Shown one piece after another: positions 24,578 through 32,777 of a DNA stretch of 64,000 bases; position 1 is the stretch's first letter; each line of letters opens with the position of its first letter. The translations under genes were made by a program, and so were the position numbers. The stretch lies in assembly GCF_028289625.1 (NCBI RefSeq), contig NZ_JANQOM010000061.1:1-64000 (forward strand). Direction: 5' to 3'. The notes beneath the pieces were generated by a model, which searched no databases, was not told where the DNA came from, and worked only from the letters and a program-made list of their open reading frames with translations. The DNA comes from Winogradskyella sp. GTDB lineage: Bacteria > Bacteroidota > Bacteroidia > Flavobacteriales > Flavobacteriaceae.

Positions 24578-27346
24578 TTATTCTTTGTATCTTATTTGGT
24601 TGTTCTTGCTTTTATCAAAAACGTAATCTATAACTTCTTGATGTCTTATTTTTGAGCGTACAGAACTCCCTGCCGCTGGTGCTCCATAGGGTCTTCTACT
24701 AGCAGCTCTCCATTGTCTAGCTTCTTCCAAATGCATCAACATATGCCCATAAGCGCCCATATTTCTCGGTTCCTCTTGCGCCCAAACAACATCATCGACA
24801 TTTTTATATCTCTTTAAAACAGCTCTAATTCCTGCAGCTGGAAGTGGAAACAATTGTTCTACCCTCACTAAGGCCACATCGTCTCTTCCCCGTTTTTCTT
24901 GTTCTTCTAATAAATCATAATAAAACTTACCAGTAACAAATACTAAGGTTTTTACTTTAGCTACATCAGCGGTTTCATCATCAATTAACATTTTAAAACT
25001 TCCGTTGGCAAATTCATCTACGCTTGAAACTACTTTTGGATGACGCAGTAGACTTTTTGGTGTAAATACAATTAAAGGTTTTCTGTAATTCGCCTTCATT
25101 TGCTTACGCAACAAATGGAACATATTTGCTGGAGTTGTACAATCAGCAACAAACATATTATCCTTAGCACATAATTGCAGGTAACGCTCCATACGACCGG
25201 AAGAATGCTCCGCTCCTTGTCCTTCGTATCCATGAGGCAATAATAGCACCAGTCCGTTAGACATTTTCCATTTATCCTCACCAGACGATATGTATTGATC
25301 TATCATTATTTGAGCTCCATTACTAAAATCACCAAATTGTGCTTCCCATATGGTTAATGTATTTGGACTTGCCATAGCATAACCATAATCAAAGCCAACC
25401 ACTCCATATTCAGATAATAGCGAGTTATAAATATTGAATTGTCCCTGATTTTCTGAGATACGATTTAATAGTAGTATTTCTTCCTCACTATCCTCTACTT
25501 TAACTACAGCATGGCGGTGTGAAAACGTACCGCGTTCTACATCCTGACCCGATATTCTGACATTAAAGCCTTCTAACAATAATGACCCATAAGCCAAATG
25601 CTCTGCCATAGACCAATCGAGTCGATCTTCATTGAACATAGTCTGTCTTGACTCAACTAATCTCTGAATCTTACGGAAAAACTTCTTGTCTTTAGGCAGA
25701 TTGGAAATCACTTTAGTGACATCTTCTAACACGCTTCTGGAAACCGTTGTGTCCACAGACTCCATCATTTCAATCTCAGTAACGCGCTTAAGGCCTTTCC
25801 ATTCCTCTTGCATAAATGGTGTAATCTCTGTTTTATCCTCTTTACGCGAGTCTTCTAACTTTTCCTCAAGCTTTTCTTTATATTTTGCTTCAATATGTTT
25901 TACATAACCTTCATCTATGGTACCTTCATCCAACAAACGTTGTGCATAGATATCCCTAGGGTTTTTATGCTTTGCAATGGCCTTATACAACAATGGCTGT
26001 GTGAATTTTGGTTCATCGCCTTCGTTATGACCATATTTTCTGTAACCCAATAAATCTATGAATACATCGCGCTTAAACTTCATTCTAAAGTGCAGAGCAA
26101 ATAAGGCTGCATGAACTACCGATTCAGCATCATCGGCATTAACATGTAAAACTGGTGATAATGTCACTTTAGCAACATCAGTACAGTACGTACTTGAGCG
26201 ACCATCCAAATAATTAGTTGTGAATCCGATTTGGTTATTGACAACAATATGAATCGTTCCATTGGTTTTATAGCCTTCTAACTTAGCCATTTGCACCACT
26301 TCATAGACCAAGCCCTGACCTGCGATTGCAGCATCACCATGAACCACAATTGGGAGTACCTGGGAGGCGTCGGAAATTTCATCCTTATCTTGCTTTGCTC
26401 TGGCAATGCCTTGCACTACAGCACCAACAGTTTCAAGATGTGATGGATTTGGTGCAATATTTAAATTGATTTTTTTATTGTTATAGGTCTCACGGTTACT
26501 TGTCCACCCTAGGTGATACTTTACATCACCGTCAAACACTTTTTCTTCGTAGTCCTTACCATCAAATTCGCTAAAAATATCTTTAGCCGATTTACCAAAA
26601 ATATTAGTTAGGGTACTTAAACGACCTCTATGTGCCATTCCCATAACAAACTCTTTGACGCCTTCATCTGCTGCACGCTCTATAATGGCATCTACTGCTG
26701 GAATTAAAGATTCATTGCCTTCTAGCGAAAAACGTTTCTGCCCAACATATTTGGTGTGCAGAAACGACTCAAAAGCAACCGCTTCATTTAATTTTTTTAG
26801 AATATACTTTTTTTCATCAACCATAAATTGTGGATGATTATCATTGACGTTGAGTTTATTCTGAATCCATTGTATTTCCTCTGGTTTCCTTATGTACATG
26901 TATTCAACTCCAATTGAATCACAGTAAATACGTTCTAAATGATCAATAATAACCTGAAGTGTATTAGCACCTATACCAATAATTTCGCCTGCTGAAAAAA
27001 CGGTGTTTAAATCACTCTTAAAGAGTCCGAAATTTTCAATTTCTAAGGTCGGCGCATATTTTCTTCTCGCTCTTACAGGATTGGTCTTAGTAAACAAGTG
27101 GCCTCTGCTTCTGTAGCCATCAATGAGTTTTACGACCTGAAATTCTTTTTGAAGTTGTTCTGGAATTTGAGTGGAAACTCCTTCTACAATTTCACCATCC
27201 ATCCCATAATTTTCTGACCCAAAATCGTACCCTTGAAAAAAGGCACGCCAACTCGGTTCTATAGCATCAGGATTTTGTAGGTATTGGTCGTATAAATCAG
27301 CAAAATATGCCGTATGTGCTGCGTTGAGAAAGGAATACTTATCCAT
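24578..27346 (-). CDS. sucA: 2-oxoglutarate dehydrogenase E1 component
   Basis: This thiamine-diphosphate enzyme decarboxylates 2-oxoglutarate in the TCA cycle. The 922-residue product begins MDKYSFLNAAHTAYFADLYD, the usual E1 N-terminus. It carries MAHRGRLSTLTNIFGK, the ThDP block HGDAAIAGQGLVYEVVQMA, and the C-terminal LPHGYEGQGAEHSSGRMERY and AQEEPRNMGAY blocks. The frame opens 10 codons earlier at 27376, but ATG 27346 gives the conserved start. It is divergent from the small barrel gene at 27461. Confidence 0.96.
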   Translation of the reverse strand: MDKYSFLNAAHTAYFADLYDQYLQNPDAIEPSWRAFFQGYDFGSENYGMDGEIVEGVSTQIPEQLQKEFQVVKLIDGYRSRGHLFTKTNPVRARRKYAPTLEIENFGLFKSDLNTVFSAGEIIGIGANTLQVIIDHLERIYCDSIGVEYMYIRKPEEIQWIQNKLNVNDNHPQFMVDEKKYILKKLNEAVAFESFLHTKYVGQKRFSLEGNESLIPAVDAIIERAADEGVKEFVMGMAHRGRLSTLTNIFGKSAKDIFSEFDGKDYEEKVFDGDVKYHLGWTSNRETYNNKKINLNIAPNPSHLETVGAVVQGIARAKQDKDEISDASQVLPIVVHGDAAIAGQGLVYEVVQMAKLEGYKTNGTIHIVVNNQIGFTTNYLDGRSSTYCTDVAKVTLSPVLHVNADDAESVVHAALFALHFRMKFKRDVFIDLLGYRKYGHNEGDEPKFTQPLLYKAIAKHKNPRDIYAQRLLDEGTIDEGYVKHIEAKYKEKLEEKLEDSRKEDKTEITPFMQEEWKGLKRVTEIEMMESVDTTVSRSVLEDVTKVISNLPKDKKFFRKIQRLVESRQTMFNEDRLDWSMAEHLAYGSLLLEGFNVRISGQDVERGTFSHRHAVVKVEDSEEEILLLNRISENQGQFNIYNSLLSEYGVVGFDYGYAMASPNTLTIWEAQFGDFSNGAQIMIDQYISSGEDKWKMSNGLVLLLPHGYEGQGAEHSSGRMERYLQLCAKDNMFVADCTTPANMFHLLRKQMKANYRKPLIVFTPKSLLRHPKVVSSVDEFANGSFKMLIDDETADVAKVKTLVFVTGKFYYDLLEEQEKRGRDDVALVRVEQLFPLPAAGIRAVLKRYKNVDDVVWAQEEPRNMGAYGHMLMHLEEARQWRAASRRPYGAPAAGSSVRSKIRHQEVIDYVFDKSKNNQIRYKE

Positions 27347-27460
27347 TATTTTTACGAGACATTGTCGTTTCAACAAAATTTCTTCAAAAATACAACATTT
27401 AACAAAAATAACTGCTGTTTTATTATATTTATAACAAATAGAAAAGAACCCATTTTTATC

Positions 27461-28003
27461 ATGAAAAAATCGGATTTAACAACTTTCAAAAAGGGACTAT
27501 TAGCCACCTTTTTAGTATTTACTTTTAGTCTTTTTTCTTCAGCCCAAAATTCTTCTGATGGCAACAGGTTTTGGAACAATGTACAATTCGGCGGTGGTAT
27601 AGGCCTAAACTTTGGAGATGGTTTTTTTAGCGGTGTGCTAGCACCAAATGCATTATACAATATTAGTCCTTATGTAGCCACTGGTATAGGCTTAAATTTT
27701 CAATACAGTTCGCAGCGTGATGCTTTTACTTCTACTGTTTTTGGAGGTAGTCTTATTGGTCTGTTTAACCCTTACCCAGAATTACAACTTTCAACCGAAT
27801 TTGAGCTTCTCCATGTTAATAGGGATTTCGATGAGCAATTTGTGAGTAATCTTGATGACAATTATTTGTACCCTGCGTTGTTTTTAGGAGCTGGTTATCG
27901 CAGTGGCAATGTTACTTTCGGCATACGCTACGACATTCTTTACGATGAGGATAGAAGTATTCAAAATCAGGCATGGATGCCGTTTGTTAGGTTTTGGTTT
28001 TAA
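27461..28003 (+). CDS. small outer-membrane beta-barrel protein
   Basis: The 180-residue product starts MKKSDLTTFKKG with a signal peptide ending LFSSAQ. It continues with short amphipathic strands rich in Gly and aromatics (VQFGGGIGLNFGDGFFSGVL, YVATGIGLNFQYSSQ, LFLGAGYRSGNVTFGIRYDI) and closes with AWMPFVRFWF. The final aromatic residue is typical of outer-membrane proteins. The long in-frame extension to 27314 overlaps sucA and is not used. Function is unknown. The stop is 1 nt from the stop of the convergent Rrf2 gene. Confidence 0.75.
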   Translation: MKKSDLTTFKKGLLATFLVFTFSLFSSAQNSSDGNRFWNNVQFGGGIGLNFGDGFFSGVLAPNALYNISPYVATGIGLNFQYSSQRDAFTSTVFGGSLIGLFNPYPELQLSTEFELLHVNRDFDEQFVSNLDDNYLYPALFLGAGYRSGNVTFGIRYDILYDEDRSIQNQAWMPFVRFWF

Positions 28004-28004
28004 T

Positions 28005-28436
28005 TTATATGGGAAATACCGACTTCCCAGTTTTAATGTGCTCAACTAACTCCTCTAAACTCGTATTATTAAGTTTTCTAATTATAGCCTCCTTCTCGTT
28101 GTATGCCAAATGATGGAGAGAACAAGGGTTATCAATATTGCATTTTTTTAAGCTTAATAGGCAAGAATTCATTCGCTGTTCCTCATCCATAGCAATCACT
28201 ATATCGTAAACTTTCGCCTTCTTATTATCCTCACTCAAATAGAAACCACCTTTTGGCCCTCTGGTTGAGGATATAAGATTCTTTTTTGATAATTCCTGTA
28301 GAATCTTGGCGATATATGCCTTCGGAACGTTAATAAGTCCAGCCATATCATTTACGACGACCTTCTTTTCTTCGGATGAATTTACGGCCAAATACAGCAC
28401 AGCTTTTATGGCATATTTAGTAGAATTAGAAAACAT
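28005..28436 (-). CDS. Rrf2-family regulator with three conserved Cys (NsrR/IscR-like)
   Basis: The 143-residue product has an N-terminal winged helix (MFSNSTKYAIKAVLYLA, recognition helix near VPKAYIAKILQELSKKNLI, wing TRGPKGGFYLSE). It also has three Cys at 92, 99 and 105 (C-x6-C-x5-C), close to the C-x5-C-x5-C cluster ligands of NsrR and IscR. An iron-sulfur-sensing role, with NO or redox as the signal, is therefore likely. It is divergent from the nos operon, with a 16-bp inverted repeat just upstream of its start that could be its operator. Confidence 0.85.
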   Translation of the reverse strand: MFSNSTKYAIKAVLYLAVNSSEEKKVVVNDMAGLINVPKAYIAKILQELSKKNLISSTRGPKGGFYLSEDNKKAKVYDIVIAMDEEQRMNSCLLSLKKCNIDNPCSLHHLAYNEKEAIIRKLNNTSLEELVEHIKTGKSVFPI

Positions 28437-28469
28437 AAATCCAAAATAACAATTTATATCAAAACAAAA

Positions 28470-28485
28470 AAGACTTTTTTGTCTT
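28470..28485. promoter_or_regulatory. inverted repeat, candidate Rrf2 operator
   Basis: AAGAC-N6-GTCTT with a T-filled spacer. It lies 34 nt upstream of the Rrf2 start and directly next to the FNR-type dyad. NsrR sites elsewhere also begin AAGA and end TCTT, which is suggestive only. Confidence 0.4.
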
Positions 28486-28507
28486 AAATATGATTATTAT
28501 CATATTT
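28486..28507 (+). promoter_or_regulatory. FNR/DNR-type dyad upstream of the nos operon
   Basis: AAATATGAT-TATT-ATCATATTT is a perfect 9+4+9 dyad with the core TGAT-N4-ATCA, the pattern of the CRP/FNR superfamily (FNR consensus TTGAT-N4-ATCAA). Its centre (28496.5) is 36.5 bp from the last base of the -7 element, placing it near -41.5, the class II activator position. Confidence 0.7.
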
Positions 28508-28525
28508 TATTAATAAGCCTCCTTC

Positions 28526-28533
28526 TATATTTG
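28526..28533 (+). promoter_or_regulatory. -7 promoter element of the nos operon
   Basis: TATATTTG fully matches TAnnTTTG. The predicted start near 28538 gives a leader of about 21 nt before the cytochrome c gene. Confidence 0.7.
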
Positions 28534-28558
28534 CTTTTACACTAAATCATAGATTCCA

Positions 28559-29038
28559 ATGAGAAAAACACTAAAATTTTTGACGTTAATTATCACAATG
28601 ATACTATTTAGTTGTGGAGGAAATGACAAAAAAGAAGGCATTTCGTCCGACAAAAAAGAACCTGTAAAGGAAGAGGTAAAGGTACCAGCATCTGAAAGAA
28701 TTAATTTAAACAACAAAGGAGTAGGAACTATTACATCTGTTGATTTAGGATTAGTTGTAGATCAAGACATGGCAGCACATGGAAAAGAAGTATACGATAG
28801 AATGTGTACCGCATGCCATAAGGCTGATAAAAAATTTATTGGCCCTTCACCTAAAGGGATTTTGCAACGTCGTACACCAGAGTGGGTAATGAATATGATT
28901 TTGGATCCTGAACGAATGGTTAAAGAAGACCCATTAGCAAAAGATTTACTGATGGAATTTAATGGCTCACCGATGGCCAATCAAAACTTAACCAAGGAAG
29001 AAGCCAGAGCTGTTCTAGAATATTTTAGAACACTTTAA
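28559..29038 (+). CDS. c-type cytochrome lipoprotein of the nos cluster
   Basis: The 159-residue product has a lipoprotein signal with lipobox ending LFSC (Cys19), then a Lys/Glu-rich linker. One haem-binding motif is C83-x2-C86-H87 (MCTACHKADK), with a probable distal Met in EFNGSPMANQNL. It is the first gene of the nos operon and is likely an electron donor to NosZ in the periplasm or on the outer leaflet. Monohaem cytochromes are regular companions of clade II nosZ. The specific donor role is inferred from context. Confidence 0.85.
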   Translation: MRKTLKFLTLIITMILFSCGGNDKKEGISSDKKEPVKEEVKVPASERINLNNKGVGTITSVDLGLVVDQDMAAHGKEVYDRMCTACHKADKKFIGPSPKGILQRRTPEWVMNMILDPERMVKEDPLAKDLLMEFNGSPMANQNLTKEEARAVLEYFRTL

Positions 29039-29061
29039 TAAATAACTATAAAATCAAACCA

Positions 29062-29643
29062 ATGAAAACACTTATCAAATTATTCTATTCTGTTGTGATT
29101 TTGGTTGGTCTTATTGCATGCAATAACAACACAAAAACAGACGAAAACACAGCTAAGAATAGTACAACTAATGAAAGTACTTCAGAAAAAACAGGTCAAG
29201 CTTTCATTAAAGATGAAGGAGGCAAGCCTAATGCGCTACAGTTAGCGTTGCAGTCCGAAGACCATACTACTTTAGTAGCTGCTGTGCAAGCGGCTGGAGT
29301 AGAAAATGCTCTGGTTAATGTTGGTCCGTTAACCGTTTTTGCGCCTAATAATACAGCCTTTGCTAAAATAGACGAAGCTACACTCAACGACCTGTTAAAG
29401 CCAGAAAACAAAGAGCAATTGGCATTTATTTTAACCAACCATGTAGCACCTAGTAACTACCCTGTAGAAATGCTACAAAAAAATGCTGCAAAAAACAGAA
29501 AGCTCTATATGGCCTCAGGAAAATACGTAGAGGTCACCGAAAAAGACGGTGATTTATATGTTGGTGATACAAAAATCATTGCAACGGTTAACGTAAGTAA
29601 TGGTTGGGTTCATGTGGTAGAAGATGTCATATTACCCGAGTAA
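29062..29643 (+). CDS. fasciclin (FAS1) domain lipoprotein
   Basis: The 193-residue product has a lipoprotein signal ending GLIAC, a Thr/Asn/Ser-rich linker to about residue 50, and one FAS1 domain. The domain contains the H1-type motif LTVFAPNNTAFAKI and the H2-type ending NGWVHVVEDVILPE. FAS1 domains usually mediate adhesion or protein contacts. Lying between the cytochrome and nosZ, it may dock or tether the periplasmic partners, but no such function is established. Spacing is 23 nt from the cytochrome and 29 nt to nosZ. Confidence 0.85.
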   Translation: MKTLIKLFYSVVILVGLIACNNNTKTDENTAKNSTTNESTSEKTGQAFIKDEGGKPNALQLALQSEDHTTLVAAVQAAGVENALVNVGPLTVFAPNNTAFAKIDEATLNDLLKPENKEQLAFILTNHVAPSNYPVEMLQKNAAKNRKLYMASGKYVEVTEKDGDLYVGDTKIIATVNVSNGWVHVVEDVILPE

Positions 29644-29672
29644 TAAATAAACTAATAATAAATCAGTACAGT

Positions 29673-31625
29673 ATGAATAAGATATGTAAATATGTTTTGG
29701 GTATCGCTACATTAATTTTTATAACAAATTGTGGGAATAACTCCAATACAAATAATTCTGGCGCTATGGCTTCAAGCAAAGCCGAGAAGGTTTATGTCGC
29801 GCCAGGCGAACATGATGAGTACTATGCCTTTTTCTCAGGAGGCTATAGTGGTAATATTACCGTTGCTGGGTTACCTAGTGGTCGTATGTTAAAAGAAATT
29901 CCTGTGTTTTCTCAGTTCCCAACCTCAGGTTATGGCTATTCAGAAGAAACCAAACCTATGCTAAACACGTCTTTTGGATTTGTACCATGGGACGATTCTC
30001 ACCACCCAGATATTTCGCAAACCAATGGTGAACTGGATGGCCGATGGATATTTATAAATGGAAACAATACACCTCGTATTGCAAGAATAAGTTTAGAGAC
30101 ATTTGAAACTGAAGAAATTATCGAATTACCCAACTCTGCTGGTAACCACGCTTCTTCATTTATTACCGAAAACACAGAATATATTGTAGCAGGTACACGT
30201 TTTGCTGTACCAAATCCACAGCGGGATATGCCTATAAACGAAATGAAAGGAGAATTCAAAGGCCCTCTTTCGTTTGTAAGCATTGCTGAAAACGGAAGAA
30301 TGAATTTGGATTTTCAATTAAATATGCCAGGATTCAACTACGATTTAGCACATCCTGGACGAGATAAATCTCATGGTTGGTTCTTCTTCACCAGTTATAA
30401 TACTGAAGAAGCCAATACCTTAATGGAAGTCAATGCATCTCAAAATGATAAAGATTATGTGGCTGCTGTTAATTGGCAAAAAATTGCTGAATATGTCAAA
30501 AATGGTGGAGGAAAAAAGGTTGACGCCACCTATGCCCATAATGTATATGACCATAAGACACATATGGCAACTTCTACCATGAAAGAAGGTGTAACTATGG
30601 TAGACCCAAGAGAGGTAGAAGATGCAGTATTTTATATTCCAATTCCTAAATCACCTCATGGTTGTGATGTTGACCCAACTGGCCAGTACATCGTAGGTAG
30701 TGGTAAGCTTTCAACTGATTTAAGTGTGTATTCATTCGACAAAATGATTACGGCTATTGAAAACAAGGATTTTGTTGACGAGTCTTATGGAATCCCTGTC
30801 TTAAGTTACGAAAACACTTTAGCTGGTGTTGTTAAACAACCAGGCTTAGGACCTTTACATACCGAGTTTGACGATAAAGGTAATGCCTATACAACGTTCT
30901 TTATATCTTCTGAAGTCGTTAAATGGAGTTTAGAAACCTTCGAGGTATTAGACAGAGCACCAACGTTTTATTCTGTTGGTCACCTCATGATTCCTGGCGG
31001 TAACTCTCGCAAACCATTTGGAAAGTACTTAGTCGCCATGAATAAAATTACTAAGGATAGATACTTACCTACAGGACCCGAGTTAGAACACTCGGCTCAA
31101 CTATATGATATTTCTGGTGATAAAATGGAATTATTATATGATTTCCCAACTCATGGTGAACCTCACTATGCTGCTGGTATTAGAGCTGACATCATTAAGG
31201 AAAAGAGTAAAAAGTATTACGAATTATCCGAAAATGAGCATCCTTACGCCGCTAAGAGTGAGGCTGAAGCCAAAGTAACTCGAAACGGCAATGAAGTACA
31301 TGTAAGTATGACTACCATAAGAAGTCACTTTGCACCAGACAATATTGAAGGTGTTAAAGTAGGTGATAAAGTATATTTCCATATTACCAACCTAGAGCAA
31401 GATTTTGATGTACCTCACGGATTCTCAATTATTGGAGCAAATACTTCAGAGATATTAGTGATGCCTGGACAAACCAAAACTATTGTTTGGGAGCCTAAAA
31501 AAGAAGGAGTCTGGCCGTTCTATTGCACGGATTTTTGTTCTGCCTTACACCAAGAAATGCAAGGTTATGTTAGGGTTTCTGGCAGAAACTCAAATACACC
31601 ACTAAAATATACACTAGATGAATAG
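29673..31625 (+). CDS. nosZ: nitrous oxide reductase, clade II
   Basis: NosZ reduces N2O to N2, the last step of denitrification. The 650-residue product starts MNKICKYVLGIATLIF with Cys in FITNCGN, suggesting Sec export and possible lipidation rather than Tat. This, with the neighbouring membrane gene, is a clade II trait. The N-terminal seven-bladed propeller carries the His ligands of CuZ (DDSHHPDIS, YAHNVYDHKTHM, SPHGCDVDP, GPLHTEFD, EHSAQ). The C-terminal cupredoxin has the CuA set C618-x3-C622-x3-H626-x2-M629. All expected copper ligands appear present. The start at 29604 is rejected because it overlaps the FAS1 gene and lacks a signal. Confidence 0.97.
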   Translation: MNKICKYVLGIATLIFITNCGNNSNTNNSGAMASSKAEKVYVAPGEHDEYYAFFSGGYSGNITVAGLPSGRMLKEIPVFSQFPTSGYGYSEETKPMLNTSFGFVPWDDSHHPDISQTNGELDGRWIFINGNNTPRIARISLETFETEEIIELPNSAGNHASSFITENTEYIVAGTRFAVPNPQRDMPINEMKGEFKGPLSFVSIAENGRMNLDFQLNMPGFNYDLAHPGRDKSHGWFFFTSYNTEEANTLMEVNASQNDKDYVAAVNWQKIAEYVKNGGGKKVDATYAHNVYDHKTHMATSTMKEGVTMVDPREVEDAVFYIPIPKSPHGCDVDPTGQYIVGSGKLSTDLSVYSFDKMITAIENKDFVDESYGIPVLSYENTLAGVVKQPGLGPLHTEFDDKGNAYTTFFISSEVVKWSLETFEVLDRAPTFYSVGHLMIPGGNSRKPFGKYLVAMNKITKDRYLPTGPELEHSAQLYDISGDKMELLYDFPTHGEPHYAAGIRADIIKEKSKKYYELSENEHPYAAKSEAEAKVTRNGNEVHVSMTTIRSHFAPDNIEGVKVGDKVYFHITNLEQDFDVPHGFSIIGANTSEILVMPGQTKTIVWEPKKEGVWPFYCTDFCSALHQEMQGYVRVSGRNSNTPLKYTLDE

Positions 31626-31675
31626 AGAAAGAGTTAGATAAGTTTTAGTGTTAGAAAATAATATTTAACTCCGAG

Positions 31676-31702
31676 TGGACGAGCAGTACCTCTACTCGTC
31701 CA
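31676..31702 (+). promoter_or_regulatory. intercistronic hairpin after nosZ
   Basis: TGGACGAG at 31676-31683 pairs with CTCGTCCA at 31695-31702, and then TTCTTTTAA follows. It may be a weak terminator or a stabilising 3' hairpin that raises nosZ mRNA relative to the downstream maturation genes. Confidence 0.55.
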
Positions 31703-31722
31703 TTCTTTTAAATTAATATTCT

Positions 31723-32340
31723 ATGAAATCAGCAAGTATAGTCATGATAATAGGCTCAGCTCTATTACTAGGTTTGTTTGTTTTTCCATTATGGAGTATA
31801 AAGTTAGAAGCACCTCAATATCCAAGTGGTATTGGCATGTACATTAATTTAGATGGGCTAGAAGGTATTGAAAAGCACGATCTTCAAAATATTGATGGCC
31901 TTAATCACTATATCGGTATGAGAACTTTACCAAAGCCAGAAGACATGTGGGAATTTAGCGTATTTCCTAAAGTCGTGGGTGGCATGGCCATATTAGGTAT
32001 ATTAATCGGTCTCATCGGTTTATTTAAAAATATATCGCCCAAATGGTTCTTAGGTTGGTTAATCCTCATGTGCATTCTTGGTATACTTGGCATGTATGAC
32101 TTTAATGCCTGGCTTGTGGATTATGGCACTAACCTAGATCCAAAGGCCATTATGAAAATGACCGATGCGGATGGTAATCCTCTTAGCTATAAACCTCCTC
32201 TTTTAGGAACGAGACATATTTTAAATTTTGTGGCGCATTCCTATCCACATACTGGAGCCTATATGATGGGTTTTGGAATGTTCCTCACATTTGTAGCCTA
32301 TTTGATAGGGAACAAAAAAATGAAATCTCTTAAGACATGA
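31723..32340 (+). CDS. nos-cluster integral membrane protein
   Basis: The 205-residue protein has about four membrane helices (near 5-25, 88-104, 112-130, 182-198) and an extracytoplasmic loop (about 28-85). It matches no named family I can assign. Genes of this kind follow nosZ in clade II clusters of Bacteroidota. Its stop overlaps the nosL start by 4 nt (ATGA), so translation is probably coupled. A role in electron transfer or maturation is inferred only. Confidence 0.75.
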   Translation: MKSASIVMIIGSALLLGLFVFPLWSIKLEAPQYPSGIGMYINLDGLEGIEKHDLQNIDGLNHYIGMRTLPKPEDMWEFSVFPKVVGGMAILGILIGLIGLFKNISPKWFLGWLILMCILGILGMYDFNAWLVDYGTNLDPKAIMKMTDADGNPLSYKPPLLGTRHILNFVAHSYPHTGAYMMGFGMFLTFVAYLIGNKKMKSLKT

Positions 32341-32768
32341 AACATTTCAATTTAATAGCTATGCTTTTACTTTTCATCAGTTGCAGTAAAACACCTGAGC
32401 CGATTAGTTACGGAACAGATATGTGCCATTATTGTAAAATGACCATCGTGACCAAAACACACGCGGCACAGATGGTTACTGATAAAGGTAAACAGTACAA
32501 GTTTGACGCTATTGAATGCATGATTCATTTCCTGGATGATAAAGAAGACCTTAAAACTAATAGTAATTTACTAATTGTAGATTACAACCAACCTGGAATA
32601 ATGGTTAATGCCAGAACGGCCGGATACCTAATTTGTGATGAGATTACAAGTCCGATGGGAGCCAATCTCACAGGCTTTTCTTCAGTAGAAGATGCTCAAA
32701 AAACCATTGATAGTAGTAGTTCGACCTTATTTTTTGATTGGGATGGTATTTTCAAAAAGTTTAATTAA
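32337..32768 (+). CDS. nosL: copper chaperone lipoprotein NosL
   Basis: NosL delivers Cu(I) for NosZ centre assembly. The 143-residue product has lipobox Cys16 (LLFISC) and the metal motif DMCHYCKM (Cys30, Cys33, Met35). The NosL fold follows, with the block QYKFDAIECMIHFLDD. The start overlaps the preceding stop as ATGA. It is followed by nosD after 9 nt. Confidence 0.92.
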   Translation: MKHFNLIAMLLLFISCSKTPEPISYGTDMCHYCKMTIVTKTHAAQMVTDKGKQYKFDAIECMIHFLDDKEDLKTNSNLLIVDYNQPGIMVNARTAGYLICDEITSPMGANLTGFSSVEDAQKTIDSSSSTLFFDWDGIFKKFN

Positions 32769-32777
32769 CTTAATACT

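Noticed and set aside
27314..27460. Longer start of the small barrel gene
   Set aside because: It overlaps the sucA 5' end and precedes an intact signal peptide at 27461.
29604..29672. Longer nosZ start
   Set aside because: It overlaps the FAS1 gene and would bury the signal peptide. ATG 29673 gives a normal export signal.
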